A program made the position numbers and the translations under genes. DNA of 64,000 nt from Pseudomonas sp. PDNC002 (GTDB lineage: Bacteria > Pseudomonadota > Gammaproteobacteria > Pseudomonadales > Pseudomonadaceae), in NCBI RefSeq assembly GCF_016919445.1, contig NZ_CP070356.1, positions 3,971,502 through 4,035,501 on the forward strand, written 5' to 3'. Position 1 is the first letter of the stretch. Each line of letters opens with the position of its first letter. Below, piece after piece: positions 9,267 to 17,414 of the stretch. The notes under the pieces were generated by a model, which saw only the letters and a list, made by a program, of their open reading frames with translations, did not search any database and was not told where the DNA came from.

Positions 9267-10540
9267 AGCTTTCAACAACTTGTATTGCTGTATGCCTGGC
9301 GATCGGCTGGCTCTCTACTGTTCAAGCCGAAGAAACTGTCATGCAGCCAAGCGCGACTCAAGAGTCGGCTGTCGCTGAGCAGAAACAACTTCTGGGAGCT
9401 GCAGCAGGAGCTACTGGTTATGTGTGTGGGACTGGAACCAATATTCCTGCTGGGAAATATTTCAGTTACCTAGAGACAAATTATGCATATTGCCCGGGTG
9501 TAACTGTGCATTGGACGGATTTGTTCGATGGCGCGACGATTATGTATCAGAAAGATTTGCAGAATACAAAATCTGGACTGGTTATCAGTAAGGCTCGCTA
9601 TGTCAGTTACCCACAGGCGCCGGTTGAGCATTATCGCTTTGAGTTGGCCGCGCCAAAAGAACGCTTGAGGGGGTGTAGTACCTATACTCCATCCAATTGG
9701 ACTTATTCAGAGGAAATTGGTGCTGAATGCGGTAGCTTTAACTCTGTTGTTTTTCATGAGGTTGTCACCTCTGATTGGGAGGACTATAAAGGTCGAAGCC
9801 GACTGAAGTTGGTAAGTTATAATAGCGTCACTAAGATGACCGTAAAGGTAGAGGCGACTGGGGCCGGTATTTCCGATTCATTCTCTCAACAATACACTGA
9901 GACGATGGGCCTTCCGCTGTGGGTGTACGTGGATGCAGATAGTTTCAATAAAACCTTCAAGGACTACGCCCAGAAAAATGCCAACTTTAAGGTGACGGTC
10001 GATGCGTATATAGGTTCGCGCTACGCATACACCAAGACGTTCGAGAAGTCTGGATTTGAAATGCTCGGAATCAAACATCCTACCATGACGCTATCTGTTA
10101 ATCCGGTGAATGTTATTGAGGGTGATGTGGTTACTCGGAATTGGGAGTCGCAATATGCTGACTACTGTACCAGCAAGACTGGTGACCGCCTTGCGACCTC
10201 TGGTTCCTCGGTCACTGCGCCTGTGTACTCCTCCAATACCTATCAAATCTCCTGCACAGGCCTAGGTGGGACTGTAACTTCGAGCGTCTTTGTTAATGTT
10301 ATTCCAAAGCCAACAATGACCTTGGATGTGCAGCCACGTCAGATTCAGGCTGGACAAAAGGTCACTCGCTATTGGTCTTCTCAAAATGCTAGTCAGTGTA
10401 TGAGCAAGACCGGTGTTCCGCTGGCAACTTCAGGCGCTTGGGAAACTGATCCGTTGTACTTCTCTAATATCTATCAAATTTCGTGCTCTGGTCCCGGTGG
10501 CACAGTTACACAGTCGGTTGATGTCACAGTCGTTCCCTAA
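9263..10540 (+). CDS. Exported Ig-like-repeat protein, prophage moron
   Basis: The 425-residue protein begins with a signal peptide (MKLSTTCIAVCLAIGWLSTVQA). Residues 30-270 match nothing I recognise. Two tandem repeats of 77 residues follow, from about 273 and 350. Each begins PTMTL, has a core Trp and Cys (NWESQYADYC, YWSSQNASQC), SKTG..LATSG, and ends YQISC.G.GGTV, like PKD/Ig-like repeats of bacterial surface proteins. Codon and base use are visibly more AT-rich than the flanking phage genes, which suggests recent transfer. A terminator follows directly, so com plus this gene form an independent cassette. It is probably a lysogenic-conversion factor acting in the envelope; function unknown. 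Confidence 0.75.
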   Translation: MKLSTTCIAVCLAIGWLSTVQAEETVMQPSATQESAVAEQKQLLGAAAGATGYVCGTGTNIPAGKYFSYLETNYAYCPGVTVHWTDLFDGATIMYQKDLQNTKSGLVISKARYVSYPQAPVEHYRFELAAPKERLRGCSTYTPSNWTYSEEIGAECGSFNSVVFHEVVTSDWEDYKGRSRLKLVSYNSVTKMTVKVEATGAGISDSFSQQYTETMGLPLWVYVDADSFNKTFKDYAQKNANFKVTVDAYIGSRYAYTKTFEKSGFEMLGIKHPTMTLSVNPVNVIEGDVVTRNWESQYADYCTSKTGDRLATSGSSVTAPVYSSNTYQISCTGLGGTVTSSVFVNVIPKPTMTLDVQPRQIQAGQKVTRYWSSQNASQCMSKTGVPLATSGAWETDPLYFSNIYQISCSGPGGTVTQSVDVTVVP

Positions 10541-10555
10541 CTTGTGATATGCGGA

Positions 10556-10582
10556 AAAGCCCGGCGGTATGCCGGGCTTTTT
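10556..10582 (+). terminator. Rho-independent terminator after the moron
   Basis: The stem AAAGCCCGGC/GCCGGGCTTT with loop GGTAT runs into T's, 15 bases after the moron stop. It isolates the com/moron cassette from the holin genes. Confidence 0.88.
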
Positions 10583-10642
10583 CATGTTGAATGTTCGGAT
10601 TTTTCTCTGCGATCAATACAAATGCAAATTGAGGAGGCCTTC

Positions 10643-11023
10643 ATGGAAGGCGGACCACTTACCGGTCCTGGTCTAGCGACGTTGGCTACGGCCGCAGCTG
10701 CAATTCTGGGTGTCCAGGCCGACGGTTTCTTGGGCGTAGTTGCTGGGGCGTTCTGTGGAGCTGTGGTTTACATGCTGAGTCTCCAGGCGGACCCCGTCAT
10801 TGCCAAGACTCTGTATTTCATCGTCGCTTGGTTGGCTGGTGTCCTCACCGCGGGCTTCGCTGCTGATGCCATCGGATTAGTGATGATGGGTAGTGCGGCG
10901 GCTATCCCGGATGGGGTCGGTGCGTTGCTGACCAGCGCGATTATTGTGCGGCTTCTGCAGTACCTGATCAGCAGGCCACTGCAGAAGATATTCTCTGATG
11001 CGCAACGCTGGAGAAAACGCTAA
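10643..11023 (+). CDS. Putative phage holin-like membrane protein
   Basis: The 126-residue protein starts at ATG 10643 behind GAGGAGG. It has about three hydrophobic segments (GVVAGAFCGAVVYML, YFIVAWLAGVLTAGFAA, a GLVMM...LLTSAIIV region) and a basic C-terminal tail (SDAQRWRKR), the usual class I holin layout. It sits upstream of terminase, where many Pseudomonas phages keep holins. The stop overlaps the start of the next membrane-protein gene (TAATG). No endolysin gene remains nearby. It would form lethal inner-membrane lesions in a functional phage. Confidence 0.6.
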   Translation: MEGGPLTGPGLATLATAAAAILGVQADGFLGVVAGAFCGAVVYMLSLQADPVIAKTLYFIVAWLAGVLTAGFAADAIGLVMMGSAAAIPDGVGALLTSAIIVRLLQYLISRPLQKIFSDAQRWRKR

Positions 11024-11400
11024 TGGATGCTCTGATGGAGTCGATGCACTGGCTGCTCCAATGGCTGCATCCGCTGCCAGGGCTGCCATTGCTGGCGACA
11101 GTGGTCGATATGGCTGCGAGCGGCGGAATTTTCTACTTAGTTGCCTTGCACTATCGAGGTCCGGTTATTAGGCGCTGGATCACATGGCTGGCGTTTCTGC
11201 TTGCGTTGTCTTCTGGGCTTACCTGCCTTTTCGATGTTGCTGTGCTCGCAGGTTGGGAGGGCGCCAGCCGTTTGGCTTACGTCGCAAATACGGGGATCAA
11301 CTGCATGCTGTTCGCTGCCCTGGTGGCGGTCCAGGGGAATGTGGGGAAGTTACTTAAAAGATCTGCTTGGGATGGTCCCTCAAGCCTCGGACCAAGTTGA
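11023..11400 (+). CDS. Putative second phage holin/membrane protein
   Basis: This 125-residue protein has three likely membrane helices (LLATVVDMAASGGIFYLVAL, WITWLAFLLALSSGLTCLF, GINCMLFAALVAVQ) and a basic tail. Its ATG overlaps the previous stop, so it is translationally coupled. Together they look like a holin pair, or a holin plus an accessory lysis membrane protein. I assign the role by topology and position only. Confidence 0.55.
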   Translation: MDALMESMHWLLQWLHPLPGLPLLATVVDMAASGGIFYLVALHYRGPVIRRWITWLAFLLALSSGLTCLFDVAVLAGWEGASRLAYVANTGINCMLFAALVAVQGNVGKLLKRSAWDGPSSLGPS

Positions 11401-11548
11401 CCATCTCTGCCGTCGGGGACCCTGTGGCACCCGCCAGACACGGGCGTTCAGACCCGCGATTTCGCGTTAGTGGCTGGGGTTGAGACTTAGTGAACTGCGG
11501 TTCACCGGTTCACTCGACCAGTTCATTTCCGGTTAACAGGTGCCCTCA
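11401..11548. promoter_or_regulatory. Gap before terminase with GTGAAC/GTTCAC repeats
   Basis: The 148 bases contain the inverted repeat GTGAAC-TGCG-GTTCAC (11490-11505), followed by another GGTTCAC and a GGTTAAC. They could be a binding site near the packaging (cos) region or an RNA structure. No gene is visible. Confidence 0.4.
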
Positions 11549-12039
11549 ATGACACTGATGCTCAAGTCCGAGTACGCGGACAGCCGCGGCTGGTCACGCT
11601 CCTACGTTTCCAAGCTCGCCCGCGAGAACCGCCTGGTGCTCACTGCCGACGGCAAACACGTCGACGCCGCAGCCACCGGCGCGCTGCTGGAGGCGACCGC
11701 AGATCCCAGCAAGGCCGGCGTCGCCGCACGCCACGAAGCGGCCCGCCTGGAGAGCGGCGTCACCGCCCACCTGACCCCCGACGCGCCGCCGCTGCCAGCA
11801 CTCGAGCCGACAACTCCCGGCGTCCACGACCTCCAGAAAGCCCGCGCCCACCGCGAGTACTACCTGGGCCAACTGGCCGAGGACGAATTCCGCAAGCAGC
11901 GCGGCGAGCTGGTGGAGCCGTCGACGCCGGCGCATTCAACGCCGCCCGAACCACCAGCGAACTGGTCCTGGGTCTGCCCAAGCAGCTCGCCCCAGAGCTC
12001 GCCCCCGACGGCGGTATTACCTTCACCGACACGAGTTGA
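11549..12039 (+). pseudogene. Phage terminase small subunit (Nu1-like), frameshifted
   Basis: From ATG 11549 the frame reads MTLMLKSEYADSRGW with the winged-helix-like DNA-binding start (SRSYVSKLARENRL), then QKARAHREYYLGQLAEDEF. After RGELVE at about 11917 the frame is lost. Coding continues one frame over as AVDAGAFNAARTTSELVL, LPKQLAPELAPD and ends at TGA 12037-12039. One missing G in a GG pair explains the change. The shift now fuses the N-terminal part in frame to the large-subunit gene, which is an artefact of decay. The small subunit recognises cos/pac DNA for packaging. Confidence 0.85.
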
Positions 12040-12043
12040 ACAC

Positions 12044-14047
12044 ATGCAGCACTACGCCGACGGTGCCGCCGCGCATCGTGCGGCATTTGCGCGGGGCCTC
12101 GAGCCCGATCCCGCGCTCTGGATCGATCAGTGGGCCGACGAATACATGCGCATTCCGCGCGATACCGGCGCCGCCGAGCCCGGCCCATACCGCACTGACC
12201 GCACACCCTATGCCCGCGAGCCCATGCAATGCCTCTCGCCAGCGCGCCCTTGCCGCCGGGTGGTGACCAAGGTCGCCTCGCAGCTGATGAAGACGCAGAT
12301 CGCACTCAACTGGATCGGCGGCTGCATCCACATGGCGCCGGCCAATATCCTGATGCTGCTGCCCAGCCTCAACCTGGCGAAGCGCGTCTCCGCCCGCCTG
12401 GACAAAACCATCAAAGCCACGCCGGTCCTGCGGGAGAGGGTGGCCTCGCCGCGTTCCCGCGACTCGCGCAACACAATGGACACCAAAGAGTTCGAGGGCG
12501 GCGCGCTGTTCGCCACCACCGCCGGCTCCGCCGCTAACCTCGCCGAGCTGGCCGCGCGCTTCATCTACGGCGACGAGATAGACCGTTGGGACGTCGACGT
12601 CGACAACGAAGGCGATCCCATCGAGCTGGCCGAAACCCGTGGCTCCACGTTTGGCCGCAACGCCAAGTTCTATTTCTCCAGCTCGCCCACCATCAAAGGG
12701 GCGAGCCGGATCCAGGATCTGTTCGACACCAGCGACCAGCGCAATTACTACATGCCCTGTTCGCACTGCGGCTTCATGCAGGTCCTGGAGTGGTCGCGCC
12801 TGCACTGGGACGGCGGGTAGCAGATGGTCCAGTACCGCTGCGCCAACCCTGACTGCGAATGCCTGATCGAGGAGCACCACAAGGCGGCCATGCTAGCCGC
12901 CGGCGAGTGGCGCGCCCACGCAGCCGGTGACGGCGAGACGGTCGGATTTCACCTCAACGCGCTGTATGCCCCCTTGGGTTGGGTCAGTTGGACGGCCCTG
13001 GCCAAACAGTACGACAAGGCTGTGCTCGCCCAGAGCAGGGGTGACCTCGAACCCATGCAGGTGTTCTACAACACCCGACTGGCCGAGGTCTGGGACAGCG
13101 CCCAGGAACAAACCAAGGCCGGCGTCCTGATGGCTCGGGCGAGAGCAGAGACCTACGTCCTCGGCACCCTGCCAGTCGGCGCCCTCATGCTCACTTGCGC
13201 GGTTGACGTGCAGGGCAACCGGTTGGAAATGATGGTTCTGGCCTGGGGCGTTGGGATGGAGCGCTGGGTCGTAGATCACCAGGTGATCATGGGCGACCCT
13301 GCGGAGACCCACACCTGGGCTGCCCTTGATGCGCGCTTGCAGGCCCGCTACCAGCACCCGGCCGGGCCGACCCTGCCGATCCTCGCTACCGCCGTGGACT
13401 CTGGCGGCCATCACACCGACGAGGTTTACCAGTTCTGCCGCGTGCGCCGGTGGCGCAACGTCTTCGCCATCAAGGGGGCGAGCAAGCCGGGCCGCCCGGT
13501 GATTGCCCAGCGCCCCTCGCGCGTCGACGTCACCTGGCTCGGCCAGGTCGAACGCAATGGCGCTGAACTCTGGATCGTCGGCACCGACACCGCCAAGGAC
13601 TGGATCTATAACCGCTACAACCTGACCGAGGGCCCCGGCGCCTTGCACTTCGCGCGGGCCCTACCCGACGACTTCTTCGACCAGTGCGTGGCCGAGCGCA
13701 AAGTCGCCCGCTACATCAAGGGACACAAGCGGATCGAGTGGGTGAAGGGCAAGGCCGAGCGTAACGAAGCGCTGGACCTGCTCGTCTACAACCTCGCCAT
13801 AGCCCACTACCTGAACATCCACCGCTACCAGCAACACCAGTGGGAGCAGGTAGCCAACGCCTTCCGGCAGAGCAACCTGTTCGAGCAGCCCGTCCAGCAA
13901 CAGGCGTTACCGCCCGCCGATGATGAGCCGCAACCGGTACCCCCAAGCCCGGCCCCCGAGCCGCCAACCACACCACCACAGCCGCCGGTGCGCCAAGCGT
14001 TGCCCCAACGGCGCAGCTCGCACAGTGGCTACCTGAAAAGGCGTTAA
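12044..14047 (+). pseudogene. Phage terminase large subunit (lambda GpA family) with an in-frame stop
   Basis: The natural start is ATG 12044, five bases after the small-subunit stop. The product of about 667 codons matches lambda GpA in order: an ATPase region (VASQLMKTQ, a poor Walker A, then SPRSRDSRNTM), FIYGDEIDRWD, YFSSSPTIKGASRI, a zinc-like MPCSHCGF, then IKGASKPGRP, GTDTAKDWIYNR and RNEALDLLVYNLA of the nuclease half. A TAG at 12818-12820 cuts it after HWDGG, and the frame continues at once with MVQYRCANPDCEC. The stop separates the ATPase from the nuclease, so packaging should fail. Confidence 0.9.
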
Positions 14048-14050
14048 CCC

Positions 14051-14263
14051 ATGGCCTACACCCAAAGCGACCTGGACGCGATCGATCGCGCGATCGCTAC
14101 AGGCGAGCGATCCGTCCGCTTCAGCTCACCCACTGGCGACCGCACCGTTGAGTTCCGCTCCATCACCGAACTGAAGGCCGCCCGCGACCTGATCAAGGCC
14201 GAACTGGCGGAAAGTCCACCGCGTCGCATCGTCCGCCTCTACCACGGCGGCAAGGGGTTGTAG
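14051..14263 (+). CDS. gpW-like head-tail joining protein
   Basis: The 70-residue protein is the length of lambda gpW. Its pattern YTQSDLDAIDRAIATGERSV and TVEFRSITELKAARDLI matches the family. It starts three bases after the terminase stop and four bases before portal, the lambda order A-W-B. gpW helps plug the filled head before tail attachment. It appears intact. Confidence 0.88.
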   Translation: MAYTQSDLDAIDRAIATGERSVRFSSPTGDRTVEFRSITELKAARDLIKAELAESPPRRIVRLYHGGKGL

Positions 14264-14267
14264 CGCA

Positions 14268-15740
14268 ATGAGCCGTTACCGCCCCGACCCCGCCAGGCTG
14301 GCCAAACTCACGCGAATCCAGAACAGCTACGAAGGTGCGGCGGAGGGGCGGCGCTCGCAAGGCTGGGACGCCTCTGACCTTGGCATGAACGCCTTGCTCA
14401 TGCCAGCGCTGAACAACCTCCGCAGACGCTCTCGCGCCGCCATCCGCAACGACCCATACGCCGGCGGCGCCATCACCCGCCGCGTCAGTAATCTGATCGG
14501 CACTGGCATCACACCACGGCCGAGAACAACCGATAGCGTCCTCCGCGAACAACTGCAGGAGCTCTGGGATGACTGGACAGATGAAGCCGACTCAGATGAC
14601 CGCACCGATTACGGCCTGCAGGCGCTGGTAGCGCGCACCGTAGAAGGGGCGGGAGAGTGTTTCATCCGATTCCGCCCACGGCGGCTCGAGGACGGCTACG
14701 CCGTGCCCCTGCAGCTCCAGTTGCTGGCACCCGAGTTCGTACCCAGCGACAAGAACGAACTGACCCCGAGCGGGAACATCATCCGAGCCGGTATCGAGTT
14801 CAACCCACAGGGCCAGCGAGTCGCGTATTACTGCTATCGCACACACCCGAGAGACCCAACCGCCTCAATCGGCGGCTACAACCAGGTGCTGCGGGTGCCC
14901 GCCGAACAGATGCTGCACATATACGAGCCCCTGGAGCCCGGCCAGCTGCGCGGCGTGCCGCGCCTTGCCCCGGTGCTCAAGCGGCTGCGCAGCCTGGACA
15001 ACTACGACGACGCCGTGCTGTTCCGGCAGGAGGTCGCCAACCTGTTTACCGGATTCATCCGGCGCGACGCTCCCGATGGCGGCCCGCCGACTTTCGATCC
15101 GGTCAGCGGCAAACCGATAGAGACAACACACGACGGTGTCCCTATGGCCGGCCTGGAGCCCGGTACCATGCAGGAGCTTTTACCCGGTGAGAACGTCGAG
15201 TTCTCCGACCCTCCGGACGCCGGCAACAACTACCCGGCTTTCATGCGGCAGCAACTGATGGCCGCCGCAAACGGCCTGGAGATGTCCTACGAGCTGTTCT
15301 CCGGCGACCTGCGCGACGTCAACGATCGCGGCTTGCGCGTGGTGCTGACCGAGTTCCGCCGCCGCTTGGAGCAACTCCAGTTTGGCGTCTACGTCCACCA
15401 GCTGTGCCGGCCCGTCCGTGCCGCCTGGCTGGATATGGCCGTCCTCTGCGGCGCCGTGAAACTGGCCGACTACGCCACCCGCCGCCGTGAATACCTGCGC
15501 ACCCGTTGGGTTCCCCAGGGCTGGGCCTACATTCACCCCGTCCAGGACGTGCAATCCAAGCTGCTGGAAGTCAACGCCGGTTTTGCCTCTCGCAGCGAAA
15601 TGGCCCTGCGCACTGGGTACGACGCCGAAACCATCGACAAGGAAAACGCCGAAGACGCCAAGCGCGCCCAGTCGCTGGGCCTCAACTACAAGACCCTCAC
15701 CAGCCTGGCCCCCGAGCCGGAGGAGAAGGAAACCCCATGA
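14268..15740 (+). CDS. Phage portal protein (lambda GpB family)
   Basis: The 490-residue open gene looks intact. It has the portal features RNDPYAGGAITRRVSNLIG near residue 65, a central region with QMLHIYEPLEPGQLRGVPRL, and the conserved stretch SYELFSGDLRDVNDRGLRV. Portal forms the dodecameric DNA channel at the capsid vertex. Its stop overlaps the next start (ATGA at 15737-15740). With terminase broken and other head genes absent, it should have no function here. Confidence 0.92.
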   Translation: MSRYRPDPARLAKLTRIQNSYEGAAEGRRSQGWDASDLGMNALLMPALNNLRRRSRAAIRNDPYAGGAITRRVSNLIGTGITPRPRTTDSVLREQLQELWDDWTDEADSDDRTDYGLQALVARTVEGAGECFIRFRPRRLEDGYAVPLQLQLLAPEFVPSDKNELTPSGNIIRAGIEFNPQGQRVAYYCYRTHPRDPTASIGGYNQVLRVPAEQMLHIYEPLEPGQLRGVPRLAPVLKRLRSLDNYDDAVLFRQEVANLFTGFIRRDAPDGGPPTFDPVSGKPIETTHDGVPMAGLEPGTMQELLPGENVEFSDPPDAGNNYPAFMRQQLMAAANGLEMSYELFSGDLRDVNDRGLRVVLTEFRRRLEQLQFGVYVHQLCRPVRAAWLDMAVLCGAVKLADYATRRREYLRTRWVPQGWAYIHPVQDVQSKLLEVNAGFASRSEMALRTGYDAETIDKENAEDAKRAQSLGLNYKTLTSLAPEPEEKETP

Positions 15741-16513
15741 CTACCACGCAACGGCTGCGGATCTACAACAAGGTCCCCGGCGCCCCAACCGAGAACGCCC
15801 AACACTGGTACAGCATCCAGGCCCGCGCTGAAGGCAGCACCGACCCCATCGAGGTCTATGTCTATGGCGAGATTGGCGTCTGGGGCATCACCGCCAACGA
15901 CTTCATCCGCGACCTGGTGGCAGCCGATGACGGTACCAGCCAGATCGTCGTCGCCTTCAACACCATCGGCGGCGACCTGTTCGACGGCCTAGCCATCCAT
16001 AACGCGCTGCGTCGCCTCGGCGCCCGCGGTACCGCTCGCATTGACTCCCTGGCCGTCGGCGCGCTGCTCCCGGGCATCGGCACGCTGCTCGGCTCGCTCG
16101 TTGTCCCTGCTATCAGCAGCCCTGCTGCTCCATTGGGCCAGGTCGCACGCTCCCTGGAGGCACTGGCGCCCCCCAGCCCGGCCCCGTTGCTGGTCAACCC
16201 CGTCGAGCCACCGCCGCCGCAGGTTGACCAGCAGTTCTCGTTCTCTCCGCAGGTATCGCTGACGGTGCAGGGGGACGTGAAAGCTCCGGCCCAGATGGCG
16301 CGTGATCTTGAGCCACACCTGCGGCGACTGTTCGACGAGTTCGCGGCGCTGCAGGAGCGCCGCAGCCTGTACGACAAACCACACATCTTTCCATCCTCGC
16401 CGTGGGTGATCGATAGCACTGCACGCGGATCAGCGTCGAACGCCAGTGTGCCTCGCGTGCAACTGCCAGCCCGCTGCAGGGCCTGGTCGAGCACGATGTA
16501 TTGCGACGCCTGA
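15737..16513 (+). pseudogene. Prohead ClpP-like protease fused by deletion to the tape-measure C-terminus
   Basis: Residues 1-107 are the start of a ClpP/S49-type prohead protease (IEVYVYGEIGVWGITAND, VVAFNTIGGDLFDGLAIHNALR). At about 16055-16060, just before the catalytic Ser would appear, the sequence turns into tape-measure C-terminus: GALLPGIGTLLGSL, a Pro-rich linker, then DLEPHLRRLFDEFAAL and SLYDKPHI. The open frame continues past a second junction near 16388 into unrelated sequence. The junctions imply loss of the capsid, head-tail, tail-tube and most tape-measure genes in one event. The chimera has no expected function. Confidence 0.82.
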
Positions 16514-16620
16514 TGAAACCGCTCGCCGGCCAGCTCCTCGATCGCGAACGAATACGCGGCCGTAATCAGCTCGGCCAGTTCGAACCACTCGTCGACGTCG
16601 ATCACCCCGCGCGTCAACAT
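16380..16620 (-). pseudogene. Truncated phage gene of unknown function
   Basis: Reading from ATG 16620, about 80 residues look like real protein (GVIDVDEWFELAELITAAYS, FAIEELAGERFHQASQYIVL). After that the frame runs antisense through the tape-measure remnant. The ATG overlaps the stop of the 36-residue upstream gene, so the two are coupled. The gene's 3' end was lost at the same deletion junction that cut the tape-measure gene. I do not recognise a family. Confidence 0.6.
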
Positions 16621-16724
16621 CCCCGCGCCCCCTCGGAGAGGATGCGGCGGTGGCTGTCGGGTCCGATCATCAGGTCGCGGCGTTTGTTCAGCAGCGCGTG
16701 CCACTCGGTCAGCTCTGGATGCAC
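16614..16724 (-). CDS. 36-residue phage protein behind a LexA box
   Basis: A GTG start at 16724 gives MHPELTEWHALLNKRRDLMI through EGARGC, ending at 16614 and overlapping the next start. The composition (acidic/basic helix, TEWHALLNKRRD) looks coding. It lies 17 bases downstream of a LexA-type box on the same strand. Function unknown; it may be the leader gene of an SOS-induced prophage operon. Confidence 0.5.
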   Translation of the reverse strand: MHPELTEWHALLNKRRDLMIGPDSHRRILSEGARGC

Positions 16725-16731
16725 GGCATGG

Positions 16732-16769
16732 GCTCAATATGCTGTCTATGCATACAGTATATTGAGCCA
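16732..16769 (-). promoter_or_regulatory. LexA-type SOS box in a larger palindrome
   Basis: CTGTCTATGCATACAG at 16742-16757 fits CTGT-N8-ACAG. It is the centre of a longer near-palindrome whose outer arms are GGCTCAATAT and ATATTGAGCC. It lies just upstream of the minus-strand 36-residue gene and its truncated partner, so this prophage operon is likely induced by DNA damage. Confidence 0.7.
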
Positions 16770-16965
16770 GGATCGAGCCGGCTATGCCTGGGCGACGCGC
16801 TGCGCGATCTCCAGCTGGATGGCGGCGCAAGGGTGTCAGGCACCTAAAAATCATTTCCATTACCAAATTTACCCCTGCGGGGCTCTAGGGCAGCAGAGCG
16901 GCACTTGCACTTGCGTTTCGGAAATGATCGTGGCCTAATGCATTGATTAATTTGGTTTTTGTGGT
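16770..16965. other. Right-end prophage sequence before attR
   Basis: About 200 bases lie between the LexA box and attR. I see no convincing gene. The last 70 bases are AT-rich (CATTGATTAATTTGG), as is common next to attachment sites where integration factors bind. Confidence 0.4.
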
Positions 16966-17014
16966 CGGATTGCAAATCCGTGAACGCCGGTTCGAATCCG
17001 ACCTCAGCCTCCAA
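16966..17014. repeat. attR: right direct repeat of the tRNA-Cys prophage
   Basis: This is the second copy of the 49-bp tRNA-Cys 3' segment, with A at 16996 in place of T. It lacks the 5' half of the tRNA and so is not a gene. It restores the chromosomal sequence that once followed tRNA-Cys. Confidence 0.93.
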
Positions 17015-17017
17015 TAG

Positions 17018-17053
17018 AAAAGCCCTGTAAATCCAAGATTTACAGGGCTTTTT
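17018..17053 (+). terminator. Rho-independent terminator after attR
   Basis: The stem AAAAGCCCTGTAAATC/GATTTACAGGGCTTTT with a 4-base centre runs into T's. It was probably the original terminator of the tRNA-Gly/tRNA-Cys unit before prophage insertion. It differs in sequence from the phage-borne terminator at 6411. Confidence 0.88.
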
Positions 17054-17173
17054 CTTTACCTTGCCTCAGTCAGGATGCCAGTGATCGCAACTTGCACCGA
17101 GGGCTGGGGGCTGTATATAGTCCAGCCCCTCGCGGGTTCTCGTGAGCCCCTGACAACGCTGCAACGCGCTGCC

Positions 17174-17259
17174 GCCCGGATGGCGAAATCGGTAGACGCA
17201 GGAGACTTAAAATCTCTCGCCCTTTGGGCGTGCCGGTTCGAGTCCGGCTCCGGGCACCA
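17174..17259 (+). tRNA. tRNA-Leu (TAA)
   Basis: The 86-base gene has acceptor stem GCCCGGA/TCCGGGC, a long variable arm (TCGCCCTTTGGGCGT), encoded CCA and anticodon TAA (17208-17210). It is the third member of the gacA-linked tRNA cluster, now separated from tRNA-Cys by the prophage. Confidence 0.96.
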
Positions 17260-17366
17260 TTTCTTTCCCCTGGTAATCATTCCCCGCGGCGTCCGCCGCT
17301 CCGCTGCATCATGCTTCTGGCCACCTTGCGATTCGCACGGTCGCGTTCGTGCATTCGTCACATATT

Positions 17367-17393
17367 AAAAACCCGGCTGCCGCCGGGTTTTTG
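17367..17393 (+). terminator. Bidirectional terminator between tRNA-Leu and a minus-strand gene
   Basis: The stem AAAAACCCGGC/GCCGGGTTTTT, with the short loop TGC, has A's before and T's after. It can end tRNA-Leu transcription and that of the convergent gene at 17415. Confidence 0.85.
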
Positions 17394-17414
17394 TAAATCG
17401 ATCACGCCCGGAAA

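Larger units (their letters stand above)
6358..17014. mobile_element. Decayed lambda-like prophage integrated in tRNA-Cys
   Basis: The element is about 10.6 kb between 49-bp repeats. Its order is: integrase, DUF4224-like gene and methyltransferase fragment (minus strand); Q-like regulator, Com-like protein, exported moron, two holin-like genes, terminase small and large subunits, gpW, portal, and protease fused to tape measure (plus strand); and a truncated minus-strand operon at the right end. The repressor, replication, most head, tail and lysis-enzyme genes are absent. Integrase and both terminase genes carry frameshifts or a stop, so it cannot excise or form particles by itself. Confidence 0.93.

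Noticed and set aside
12818-12820. TAG in the terminase gene as a programmed readthrough or recoding site
   Set aside because: Other phage genes nearby carry frameshifts, and there is no flanking signal for recoding, so decay is the simpler reading.
11549-12820. A natural fusion of terminase small and large subunits
   Set aside because: The true small-subunit C-terminus is visible one frame over and ends at 12039 just before the large-subunit ATG; the fusion results from one lost base.
16966-17014. A second tRNA-Cys gene
   Set aside because: Only the 3' half is present, with no matching acceptor 5' strand or D-arm; it is the attR repeat.
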